From Actinomycetota bacterium (GTDB lineage: Bacteria; Actinomycetota; Actinomycetes; S36-B12; UBA5976), in the NCBI GenBank assembly GCA_009704345.1, contig WLEH01000098.1:1-5143 (forward strand): DNA of 5,143 bases, read 5' to 3'. The translations under genes were made by a program, and so were the position numbers. Each line of letters begins with the position of its first letter. Positions within the stretch are counted from its first letter, which is position 1. Below are positions 1 through 5,143 of the stretch, one piece after another. Under the pieces are notes generated by a model. It did no database searches and was not told the DNA's origin. It saw only the letters and a list, made by a program, of their open reading frames with translations.

Positions 1-923
1 TAACGATCGCCAACTGGAGTTTCAATAACTTCAATATCGTTTGCCTGCAGGAATTGTTTCAGTCCTAAATTAGCCATCACAGTAACAACAACATGATTAT
101 TAACTAATGTCTGATTTTCTTTCATTGCAAGTGCCAAAATGGCAAGAATCTGATCACCATCAATCACACTGCCATCTTTAGCAACTGCTAAACATCGATC
201 GGCATCACCATCATGACCAATGCCTAAATCTGCGTCATGCTGTTTAACTGCAGCAATTAAATCTGCCAAATGTGTTGAGCCGCAGTTTTCATTGATGTTT
301 AGGCCATCTGGCTCAGCGTGAATTGTGATTACCTCAGCACCGGCTTTTCGGTAAGCCGCAGGTGCAGTGTGATGAGCGGCGCCATTAGCGCAATCCACAA
401 CAACTTTAATTCCGGACAAATCAACACTTAGCGAGTCAACTAAGTGATCGATATAGTTGCTGCTTGCCATTGGGTTATCAATGATGCGACCTACATCATT
501 ACCAGTTGGCACTGGTTTTAGGTTCTTTAATCGATCTTCAATCGCATCTTCAAGCGAATCGGGCAATTTTCTACCACCTGCGGCAAAGAACTTAATTCCG
601 TTATCTGGCATTGGATTGTGCGAAGCTGAGATAACTGCACCTAAATCTGCATTAAGCGCATCGATTAAATAAGCAACTTCAGGAGTTGGTGCAACACCAA
701 TTCGGATTACCGTTGCCCCAGCTGCGGCCATGCCAGCAGCTAATGCTGCTTCGAGAAATTCACCACTTGCTCTGGTATCGCGGCCAATCACGGCAACTGG
801 TTTATGAGAAATGCCCACAGCTAATACTTGTACTGCAGCTGTGCCTAAATTTGTCGCAAGTTCCGCGGTGAGATCGAGGTTAGCAACACCTCGAATGCCA
901 TCGGTGCCGAACAGCCGAGCCAA
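1..923 (-). CDS. glmM: Phosphoglucosamine mutase GlmM, N-terminal 307 residues (3' end outside window)
   Basis: GlmM converts glucosamine-6-phosphate to glucosamine-1-phosphate in the cytoplasm, on the route to UDP-GlcNAc and peptidoglycan. My translation begins MARLFGTDGIRGVANLDL, the usual GlmM amino terminus. The active-site loop ISASHNP is at residues 98-104, with Ser101 as the expected phosphoserine. The metal-binding loop DGDADR is at 238-243. Family members have about 445-450 residues, so roughly 140 C-terminal residues, including the sugar-binding and phosphate-binding loops, lie off the left edge; no frameshift or stop is seen in the 307 codons present. The start is TTG at 921-923, two bases after the rpsI stop. 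No ATG or GTG precedes it in frame nearby and the protein begins exactly where homologues do. No clear Shine-Dalgarno is present, so translation probably depends on ribosomes finishing rpsI. Other phosphohexomutases are possible, but the N-terminus and the rplM-rpsI context favour GlmM. Confidence 0.95.
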   Translation of the reverse strand, partial: MARLFGTDGIRGVANLDLTAELATNLGTAAVQVLAVGISHKPVAVIGRDTRASGEFLEAALAAGMAAAGATVIRIGVAPTPEVAYLIDALNADLGAVISASHNPMPDNGIKFFAAGGRKLPDSLEDAIEDRLKNLKPVPTGNDVGRIIDNPMASSNYIDHLVDSLSVDLSGIKVVVDCANGAAHHTAPAAYRKAGAEVITIHAEPDGLNINENCGSTHLADLIAAVKQHDADLGIGHDGDADRCLAVAKDGSVIDGDQILAILALAMKENQTLVNNHVVVTVMANLGLKQFLQANDIEVIETPVGDR

Positions 924-925
924 AA

Positions 926-1378
926 TTAACGCTTGCTGTACTGCGAAGCCTTACGTGCCTTCTTTAATCCGTACTTCTTGCGCTCAATCACACGAGCATC
1001 ACGAGTCAAGAAGCCAGCTTTCTTCAATGTGGCACGGTATGCATCTTTATCAATCTCATTTAGAGATCGAGCAATACCTAATCGAAGTGCTCCAGCTTGG
1101 CCAGAGATTCCGCCACCATTAATTGTGGCAACAACATCAAACTTGTTTTCCAGACCCAAAATTCGAAGTGGATCTTTAATTGACTGACGGTGCAACGCAT
1201 TTGGGAAATAATCTTCAATGGTACGACCATTAATCTTGAAATTACCACTACCTGGCACTAGTCGAACGCGGGCAACTGCTTCCTTACGACGGCCAGTTCC
1301 GCTGCCAGGAGTTGTCGCACCAGCTTTGGGTGTTGATAGACCTGGTGATTCAGAACTTGCTACTAATGTGTCAGTCAC
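926..1378 (-). CDS. rpsI: 30S ribosomal protein S9 (uS9)
   Basis: This is the small-subunit protein uS9, whose C-terminal tail reaches the P-site tRNA anticodon region. The product is 150 residues. Residues 1-26 are a low-complexity Ser/Thr/Pro/Gly extension, common in actinobacterial S9. The core starts at about residue 29 with [12 protein letters not shown], contains the glycine-rich [19 protein letters not shown] stretch, and ends in the basic tail [19 protein letters not shown] with the conserved terminal Ser-Lys-Arg. I chose the GTG at 1376-1378 because a strong AGGAAGG lies 6 bases upstream and the start falls after the rplM stop. The frame stays open to an ATG at 1474, but those 32 extra codons would overlap the end of rplM and look nothing like S9. 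It follows rplM by 25 bp and precedes glmM by 2 bp, so the three are probably cotranscribed. Confidence 0.97.
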   Translation of the reverse strand: MTDTLVASSESPGLSTPKAGATTPGSGTGRRKEAVARVRLVPGSGNFKINGRTIEDYFPNALHRQSIKDPLRILGLENKFDVVATINGGGISGQAGALRLGIARSLNEIDKDAYRATLKKAGFLTRDARVIERKKYGLKKARKASQYSKR

Positions 1379-1384
1379 TTGTTG

Positions 1385-1391
1385 CCTTCCT
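1385..1391 (-). promoter_or_regulatory. Ribosome binding site of rpsI (decides its start)
   Basis: AGGAAGG on the minus strand, 6 bases before the GTG at 1378. It is the best Shine-Dalgarno match near this gene and lies in the 25-bp gap after the rplM stop. It supports the 150-residue S9 over the longer open frame that would overlap rplM. Confidence 0.8.
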
Positions 1392-1403
1392 AAAAACTCT
1401 GCG

Positions 1404-1847
1404 CTACTGCGCAATCTGCTTAATCTCGAATGGAATTGGATTTTGTGCGGCGTGAGGATGGTTTGGGCCGGCATAAACTTTCAACTTAGTGCCAACTGCA
1501 CGACCTAGCTTGTTGTGTGGCAACATGCCATGAACTGCTTTCTCAATTGCACGAACTGGGTTCTGCTGTAACAAAGTTACGTAGTCAGTTGAGCGCAAGC
1601 CGCCTGGGAAACCAGAGTGACGATAATCGCGCTTCTGAGTTAGCTTCGATCCAGTTAACGCAACTTTCTCAGCGTTGATGATGATGACAAAGTCACCGGT
1701 ATCAACGTGCGGGGCAAAAATTGCTTTGTGCTTACCGCGAAGCAAGGTTGCAGCTTGAACTGCTAGGCGGCCTAGCACTACATCATTGGCATCAATTACG
1801 TACCAGTTCCGGGTAACGGAATCTGCCTTTGGGCTGAACGTGCGCAC
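1404..1847 (-). CDS. rplM: 50S ribosomal protein L13 (uL13)
   Basis: L13 is an early-assembling large-subunit protein that binds 23S rRNA. The 147-residue product has the normal family length. It starts [20 protein letters not shown], followed by the conserved [19 protein letters not shown] and [18 protein letters not shown] (about residues 50-67). The Y-x-H-x-G-x-P-G-G-L motif appears as [10 protein letters not shown], followed by [13 protein letters not shown] and [15 protein letters not shown]. The start is a GTG at 1845-1847 with AAGGAG at 1854-1859, 6 bases upstream. It is the first gene after the 104-bp gap behind the ABC-F gene and probably heads an rplM-rpsI-glmM transcript. The rplM-rpsI pairing is near-universal in bacteria. 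Nothing is missing or interrupted. The gap in front of it can fold into a stem-loop, described separately, that could influence its expression. Confidence 0.98.
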   Translation of the reverse strand: MRTFSPKADSVTRNWYVIDANDVVLGRLAVQAATLLRGKHKAIFAPHVDTGDFVIIINAEKVALTGSKLTQKRDYRHSGFPGGLRSTDYVTLLQQNPVRAIEKAVHGMLPHNKLGRAVGTKLKVYAGPNHPHAAQNPIPFEIKQIAQ

Positions 1848-1951
1848 GCCTTACTCCTTGAAAATTGCTCGGGGTTGGACCTCAGATTTCGCCTAAGTCC
1901 AGTGGAGCAGAATACCCAGCCCCCCGTGAGGCGCTGCGTTCGGGGCGGGGC
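1848..1951 (-). promoter_or_regulatory. Intergenic boundary: probable promoter and leader of rplM-rpsI-glmM
   Basis: This is the only gap over 30 bp in the window, and it separates two tightly packed gene blocks, so a transcript end and a new promoter are expected here. On the minus strand it carries a GC-rich hairpin at the ABC-F end, then TATTCT at 1909-1914, which fits a loose actinobacterial TAnnnT -10 element. A two-tier stem-loop (1866-1909) follows, then AAGGAG before the rplM GTG. I see no convincing -35 hexamer 16-18 bases upstream of TATTCT, so the exact promoter is uncertain. Readthrough from the upstream block is also possible. If TATTCT is the -10, transcription would begin near 1902 and the outer tier of the stem-loop would not form. 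Confidence 0.4.
1866..1909 (-). other. Candidate structured leader in the rplM 5' untranslated region
   Basis: The minus-strand RNA can fold in two tiers. An outer 5-bp stem pairs UGCUC (1905-1909) with GAGCA (1866-1870). An internal loop of 3 and 5 bases follows. The inner stem of 9 bp pairs UGGACUUAG (1893-1901) with CUGAGGUCCA (1876-1885), with one G-U pair, one bulged base (1883) and a 7-base loop (1886-1892). The structure is followed by AAUUUU (its first A, 1866, being the last base of the outer stem), a C, and then the AAGGAG of rplM. The pairing is seen in the sequence. A role as an L13-binding autoregulatory leader or attenuator is inference, by analogy with ribosomal protein leaders in other bacteria. 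I do not recognise it as a named RNA family. Confidence 0.35.
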
Positions 1952-1952
1952 T
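1918..1952 (-). terminator. Possible non-canonical terminator hairpin after the ABC-F gene
   Basis: On the minus strand, AGCCCC, a bulged G (1946) and CC (arm 1944-1952) pair with GGGGGGCU (arm 1918-1925). This gives 8 bp, nearly all G-C, around an 18-base loop, starting inside the ABC-F stop codon. No U-tract follows; the next bases are GGGUAUUCUG, so it is not a standard intrinsic terminator. Hairpins without U-tails have been proposed as terminators in Actinobacteria. The location at an operon boundary supports that reading, the missing U-run argues against it, and the C/G runs allow alternative pairings. Confidence 0.3.
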
Positions 1953-3559
1953 TAGAACCACTGCGGGGCTTGGGTCTCGCGAACCACCCCATCAGCCCCC
2001 ACATAGAGGAACCGATCGAATGAATCAGCAAACCAGCGATCATGGGTGACCGCAATTACCGTGCCTTGGAAGGCATCGAGTGCGTCTTGTAAGGCCTCAG
2101 CTGAGGCTAAATCCAGGTTATCGGTTGGCTCATCGAGCAGCAGCAAATTACAGCCCGCCAACTCCAAAACCAGAATCTGCAGCCTGGCCTGCTGGCCACC
2201 TGAAAGTGTTTGAAATTTCTGCTCAGCTTGTTTACTAAGTTCGTATTTGCGCAAGATGCCAATTGATTCATTGAGCAGCATTGGTTTCACTTTGTTTACA
2301 ATCTCAATGGGGGTGTGATTCACCCACTCTGGATGAGCATGCGTTTGCGCAAAGTGACCTGGCACTACGCGAGCTCCGATTTTCTTTTTACCGCTCCATA
2401 CTTTTCCAACTTTAATCTCATCCGCTTCAGTTTCAGCAAACAACCGCAGCAGATGAGATTTGCCAGCACCGTTTGGCCCTAACACGGCAAGTCGATCACC
2501 AAAAAAAATCTCTAAATCAAATGGCTTTAACAATCCTGAAATTTCAGTTTGTTCGCATGTAATAACTCGCACGCCAGTTCGAGAGCCGCGTAGATTCATT
2601 TTGATATTTTGATCTTGCGGTGGCGCTTCCGGTGCCCCAGCTTCTTCAAATTTACGCAACCTAGTTTGCATCGCCCGATACTTGCTAGCCATATCTGGTG
2701 ATGACTTAGCTTGTCCTTGCAAGGTACGAACTAATTCCTTTAAGCGCTCATGCTCTTCGGTCCAACGTTTAAGAATTTCTTCTTGACGTTCATAACGTGC
2801 TTTTCGAGCATCGTGATAAGTAGTAAACGAACCACCATGTACCCAAACTCGACCATCTTCCACTGTGATAATTCGGTCTGCCACGGCATTCAATAAAGCG
2901 CGATCATGCGAAATTAACAAAATAGTTTTTGGTGATGCTTTGATCTGCTCTTCCAGCCAAAGCTTTCCTGGCACATCTAAATAGTTGTCTGGCTCATCTA
3001 GCATTAAAACTTCATCTGGTCCGCGCAACAGCGCTTCAAGGGCTAATCGTTTTTGTTGACCACCAGAGAGCGTATTGACTAATCGATCTTGACATTGCGC
3101 AAATGGTGTTTTTATTGCCTGCATAGTGCAGATATCCCAAAGTACATCCATGTCATAACCGCCAGCATCGCCCCAATCTGAGATAGCTTGAGCAAAGCGC
3201 ATCTGAACTTTTTCACTCTCAGGTTGTTCATTTAGTTTTTGTTCGGCAGCCCGATATTTTTCAGCAGCGTCCCGAATTCGCGGTGGCGCTAAGCTCAGTA
3301 ATAAGTCGCGAATCGTAGTTTCATCTCGAATGCCACCAATGAACTGACGCATCACGCCAAGTCCACCAGATTGCGCAACCGCACCAGCGAACGGCTCCAC
3401 ATCGCCTGCGATGATTCGCATCAAAGTTGTTTTACCAGCACCGTTCGGGCCGACCATGGCGGCATGAGCACCATCGCCCACTCGAAACGCAACCTCATCT
3501 AATAACAATCGACCATCAGGCAGAATCATGGTGATGCCAGTTGCATCAATATGTCCCAC
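1952..3559 (-). CDS. ABC-F family ATPase, two nucleotide-binding domains, no membrane segments
   Basis: This 535-residue soluble protein has two fused ATP-binding cassettes and no transmembrane stretch, as in the ABC-F family of ribosome-associated ATPases (EttA, Uup and antibiotic-resistance members). Domain 1 has Walker A GPNGAGKT (37-44), signature LSGGQQ (164-169), Walker B LMLDE (185-189) and switch His218. Domain 2 has Walker A GPNGAGKS (361-368), signature LSGGQQ (452-457), Walker B LLLLDE (472-477) and switch His506. Both catalytic glutamates are present, so both sites look competent. A charged, probably helical linker (about 250-320) occupies the position where ABC-F proteins contact the P-site tRNA. 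The usual DEPTNHLD segment reads DEPDNYLD in domain 1 and DEPTDNLD in domain 2. The GTG start shares its G with the truA TAG stop, implying translational coupling; GAGG lies 7 bases upstream. Within ABC-F the subfamily cannot be settled by eye. A translation factor is the most likely role given the ribosomal context. Confidence 0.9.
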   Translation of the reverse strand: MGHIDATGITMILPDGRLLLDEVAFRVGDGAHAAMVGPNGAGKTTLMRIIAGDVEPFAGAVAQSGGLGVMRQFIGGIRDETTIRDLLLSLAPPRIRDAAEKYRAAEQKLNEQPESEKVQMRFAQAISDWGDAGGYDMDVLWDICTMQAIKTPFAQCQDRLVNTLSGGQQKRLALEALLRGPDEVLMLDEPDNYLDVPGKLWLEEQIKASPKTILLISHDRALLNAVADRIITVEDGRVWVHGGSFTTYHDARKARYERQEEILKRWTEEHERLKELVRTLQGQAKSSPDMASKYRAMQTRLRKFEEAGAPEAPPQDQNIKMNLRGSRTGVRVITCEQTEISGLLKPFDLEIFFGDRLAVLGPNGAGKSHLLRLFAETEADEIKVGKVWSGKKKIGARVVPGHFAQTHAHPEWVNHTPIEIVNKVKPMLLNESIGILRKYELSKQAEQKFQTLSGGQQARLQILVLELAGCNLLLLDEPTDNLDLASAEALQDALDAFQGTVIAVTHDRWFADSFDRFLYVGADGVVRETQAPQWF

Positions 3560-4407
3560 TAATCAACCTCATCTGGCGTTCGTAGTGCTTGAGTTTGAGA
3601 AGTGCGAGCTTCATACTCAGATTCGGCTGGATAATAGATCTCTTCTAAAACTAAACCATGTGCCGGTGCAACTGGAATATCAAACACTCGCTCTGCTGCG
3701 CGAAGTGATCGGCCCGGCCAATCCACATCTTTTCTGCCATCACCAACTGGAATTAATGCGCCAACAAGTGATCGCACCATGGAGTGGCAGAACGCATCTG
3801 CCTTAAAATGGCCCACTACTAAATCATCAATGCGCTGCCAGGAAAGTTCGCTTAAGTTCCTAATGGTGCTGCCGCCTGGTTTTGGTTTGCAAAACGCGGC
3901 ATAGTCATTAAGTCCAACCAATTGCGCAGAAGCAGTATTCATTGCATCAACATCCAGCGGAAAATCATGAACTACTACCCAATTACGAGTTAACGGATCA
4001 ACAAATCGATCGGCGATTCGATAGGCGTACCGGCGAGCTAGCGCAGCAAAGCGAGCATCAAAATTACTTGGTACAATTTTTACTGCATTAATTCGAATAT
4101 CTTCGGGCAAAACTACATGCAATCGCTTTGCTAATCGTGCAACTTGATCCTGTACAAAATCGGCTGGCAGATCTAGATGACAAACTTGACCGCGAGCATG
4201 TACCCCGGCGTCAGTTCTACCGCCAACGATCGTTTTGACCTCAGGTAAACCAGTTATGGCTGCAAGCGCAGTTTCTAATTCACCTTGAATGGTTCTTAAG
4301 CCACCAGGTTGCTTCGCCCAACCAGAGTAATTGGTACCGTCATAACTTAAATCCAAACGAATGCGAATGAGCCCGCCATTACTGGCGGGCTCAGTTCGAG
4401 AATTCAT
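3559..4407 (-). CDS. truA: tRNA pseudouridine(38-40) synthase TruA
   Basis: TruA isomerises uridines 38-40 in the anticodon stem-loop of many tRNAs to pseudouridine. The 282-residue product has the family hallmarks in order: IRLDLSYDGTNYSGWAKQP (residues 16-34), the catalytic loop GGRTDAGVHARGQ (62-74) with nucleophile Asp66, LPEDIRI (100-106), FDARFAALARRYAYRI (116-131) and FCHSMVRSLVG (206-216). Length is typical. The ATG at 4405-4407 is the only usable start: upstream in frame there are six sense codons and then the rplQ stop. The Shine-Dalgarno is weak (GAAAG about 10 bases upstream). The first 14 or so residues precede the conserved core, and their codons contain a perfect 11-bp hairpin, described separately. 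It lies 18 bp behind rplQ, its usual actinobacterial neighbour, and its stop overlaps the ABC-F start by one base. Confidence 0.97.
   Translation of the reverse strand: MNSRTEPASNGGLIRIRLDLSYDGTNYSGWAKQPGGLRTIQGELETALAAITGLPEVKTIVGGRTDAGVHARGQVCHLDLPADFVQDQVARLAKRLHVVLPEDIRINAVKIVPSNFDARFAALARRYAYRIADRFVDPLTRNWVVVHDFPLDVDAMNTASAQLVGLNDYAAFCKPKPGGSTIRNLSELSWQRIDDLVVGHFKADAFCHSMVRSLVGALIPVGDGRKDVDWPGRSLRAAERVFDIPVAPAHGLVLEEIYYPAESEYEARTSQTQALRTPDEVD
4368..4393 (-). repeat. Perfect 11-bp inverted repeat with 4-base loop in the truA start region
   Basis: On the minus strand, UGAGCCCGCCA (4383-4393) is followed by the loop GUAA (4379-4382) and the exact complement UGGCGGGCUCA (4368-4378). The loop fits the stable GNRA class. 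The stem spans nucleotides 15-40 of truA, in codons upstream of the conserved catalytic fold. Downstream bases are only moderately U-rich (UUCGCAUUCGUUU), so it is a poor intrinsic terminator; on the plus strand there is no T-run either. It could hold the truA start region folded, mark an RNA processing point, or cause partial termination between ribosomal protein genes and truA. The structure is seen; the roles are inferred. Confidence 0.6.
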
Positions 4408-4414
4408 AACGATT

Positions 4415-4440
4415 GCGCTTTCAAATTATTCAGCGCTTTC
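4415..4440 (-). repeat. In-frame 8-base direct repeat across the rplQ stop codon
   Basis: GAAAGCGC occurs at 4433-4440, inside the last rplQ codons, and again at 4415-4422, just past the rplQ stop. The period is 18 bases. Both copies read Glu-Ser-Ala in the rplQ frame, and that frame continues without another stop into truA. This may be a trace of a small duplication or of a formerly longer L17 tail, but an 8-base match could be chance. Confidence 0.35.
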
Positions 4441-4854
4441 CTTTTCTTTTGCAGCTCGCTTGGCAGCACCAGTTGCTTCAGCAACAACTTGTTCAGCTAG
4501 CGGTTCTACTAATTCAATTACTGCCATAGGGGCACGATCACCGTTGCGTGGTCCTATTTTGGTAATGCGGGTGTAGCCGCCGTTGCGCTGGGCAAACTTT
4601 GGTCCAATTTCAGCAAACAATGAATGCACTACACCCTTATCGCGAATAGTCATCATAACGCGACGGCGTGATGCAAGATCACCGCGCTTTGCGAATGTGA
4701 TTAGACGCTCCGCATATGGTCGAAGCTTCTTCGCCTTAGTTTCTGTTGTGGTGATTTTGCCATGCTGGAAAAGTTGGGTTGCCAAATTAGACAAAATCAT
4801 CTTCTCATGAGCTGGGCTGCCGCCTAGGCGAGCACCTTTAGTTGGAGTTGGCAT
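4426..4854 (-). CDS. rplQ: 50S ribosomal protein L17 (bL17)
   Basis: L17 is a large-subunit protein. The 142-residue product starts [20 protein letters not shown], the usual actinobacterial beginning, and continues with [30 protein letters not shown]. It then has a basic segment [24 protein letters not shown] (about 58-81) and the [26 protein letters not shown] block (about 91-116). From about residue 120 a short Ala/Glu/Lys-rich tail follows, shorter than in many high-GC actinobacteria. The ATG at 4852-4854 has AAAGGA 6 bases upstream. It lies 18 bp behind rpoA and 18 bp before truA, consistent with the conserved alpha operon. Its stop codon is the only one separating its frame from that of truA. 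Confidence 0.98.
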   Translation of the reverse strand: MPTPTKGARLGGSPAHEKMILSNLATQLFQHGKITTTETKAKKLRPYAERLITFAKRGDLASRRRVMMTIRDKGVVHSLFAEIGPKFAQRNGGYTRITKIGPRNGDRAPMAVIELVEPLAEQVVAEATGAAKRAAKEKESAE

Positions 4855-4872
4855 TTGCTTTCCTTTTCCTGC

Positions 4873-5143
4873 TTACAGTTTTTCGTCTTCAACGAAAACT
4901 TCACCATCAAGTTCGTCTTCGTCAACTTCGTCGTAGTAACCGGCAACCTTTGTTGGATCAAAGCCAGCTGGGCTGTCCTTTAGAGATAGACCAAGCATGA
5001 CTAGCTTGCCTTTAACCTCATCAATTGACTTCTGGCCAAAGTTGCGAATATCTAGTAAATCAGCTTCGGAGCGAGTCATCAACTCGCCAACTGTGTGAAC
5101 GCCTTCGCGCTTCAGGCAGTTGTAAGAGCGAACAGTTAGGTCA
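4873..5143 (-). CDS. rpoA: RNA polymerase alpha subunit, C-terminal 89 residues (5' end outside window)
   Basis: This is the C-terminal domain of the alpha subunit, which contacts UP-element DNA and transcription activators. The visible sequence starts [20 protein letters not shown] and continues [19 protein letters not shown]. By eye alignment to E. coli alpha, the DNA-contacting residues Arg265, Asn268, Gly296, Lys298, Ser299 and Glu302 are all retained. After the domain, the tail is strongly acidic ([18 protein letters not shown]). About 89 codons plus a TAA stop are present; the N-terminal dimerisation domain and linker lie beyond the right edge. An internal TTG at 5080-5082 could start a 69-residue frame, but the reading frame is open to the window edge with conserved alpha sequence, so it is not a separate gene. 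rplQ follows after 18 bp. Confidence 0.97.
   Translation of the reverse strand, partial: DLTVRSYNCLKREGVHTVGELMTRSEADLLDIRNFGQKSIDEVKGKLVMLGLSLKDSPAGFDPTKVAGYYDEVDEDELDGEVFVEDEKL

Noticed and set aside
735..750. 6-bp inverted repeat with a 4-base loop in glmM
   Set aside because: It is explained by alanine codons (GCA/GCT) in a conserved Ala-rich helix, and is too short to stand out.
457..1122. Plus-strand open frames at 457-672, 686-871 and 811-1122
   Set aside because: They lie antisense to clearly conserved glmM and rpsI, have no recognisable domains and are shadows of those codons.
1379..1474. 32-codon upstream extension of the S9 reading frame to an ATG at 1474
   Set aside because: It overlaps the 3' end of rplM, does not resemble S9, and a strong Shine-Dalgarno marks the GTG at 1378.
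933..1508. Plus-strand open frames at 933-1187 and 1218-1508
   Set aside because: They are antisense to rpsI and the end of rplM, with no family resemblance and no ribosome site worth citing.
3528..3806. Plus-strand open frame spanning the truA/ABC-F junction
   Set aside because: It is antisense to both conserved genes, with low-complexity product and no recognised motif.
4361..4810. Plus-strand open frames at 4361-4576 and 4583-4810
   Set aside because: They mirror rplQ and the truA start, with compositions expected from antisense reading.
4873..5082. A separate 69-residue gene starting at TTG 5082
   Set aside because: It is the tail of rpoA; the frame continues upstream to the window edge with conserved alpha-CTD sequence.
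1..5143. Mobile element, CRISPR, tRNA or defence gene
   Set aside because: I saw no transposase or integrase motifs, no spaced repeats, no tRNA-like fold and no gene outside the housekeeping set.

Overview
This window is a housekeeping stretch in which every supportable gene lies on the minus strand. In transcription order (right to left) it reads: end of rpoA, rplQ, truA, an ABC-F ATPase, a 104-bp gap, rplM, rpsI, and the first two thirds of glmM. The order rpoA-rplQ-truA ... rplM-rpsI-glmM is characteristic of Actinobacteria. Base composition looks to be in the mid-40s % GC by eye, low for that phylum. Together with the tight packing, this suggests a streamlined low-GC actinobacterium, such as the freshwater acI/Nanopelagicales type. 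That placement is an inference and was not checked by any search.

Right block (about 1952-5143): RNA polymerase alpha C-terminal domain, ribosomal protein L17, tRNA pseudouridine synthase TruA and a two-domain ABC-F ATPase. The gaps are 18 bp, 18 bp and a 1-base stop/start overlap (TAGTG), so this looks like one transcript, probably the tail of the S13-S11-S4-alpha-L17 operon. A perfect 11-bp GC-rich hairpin with a GNRA-type loop sits in the first codons of truA.

Junction (1848-1951): the only non-coding stretch of any size. It holds a GC-rich hairpin at the ABC-F stop codon, a weak candidate -10 and a two-tier stem-loop in front of the rplM ribosome binding site. I read it as the boundary between two transcription units.

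Left block (1-1847): L13, S9 and phosphoglucosamine mutase GlmM, spaced 25 bp and 2 bp, so ribosome synthesis and cell-wall precursor synthesis share a likely transcript. GlmM runs off the left edge after 307 codons. Four of the six visible start codons are not ATG (GTG for rplM, rpsI and the ABC-F gene; TTG for glmM).

I found no mobile element, CRISPR array, tRNA, rRNA or defence system, and nothing that amounts to a new biological system. The points worth a second look are the RNA structures at the truA start and the rplM leader, and the ABC-F gene occupying the truA-rplM interval, which in mycobacteria holds the ESX-4 locus.
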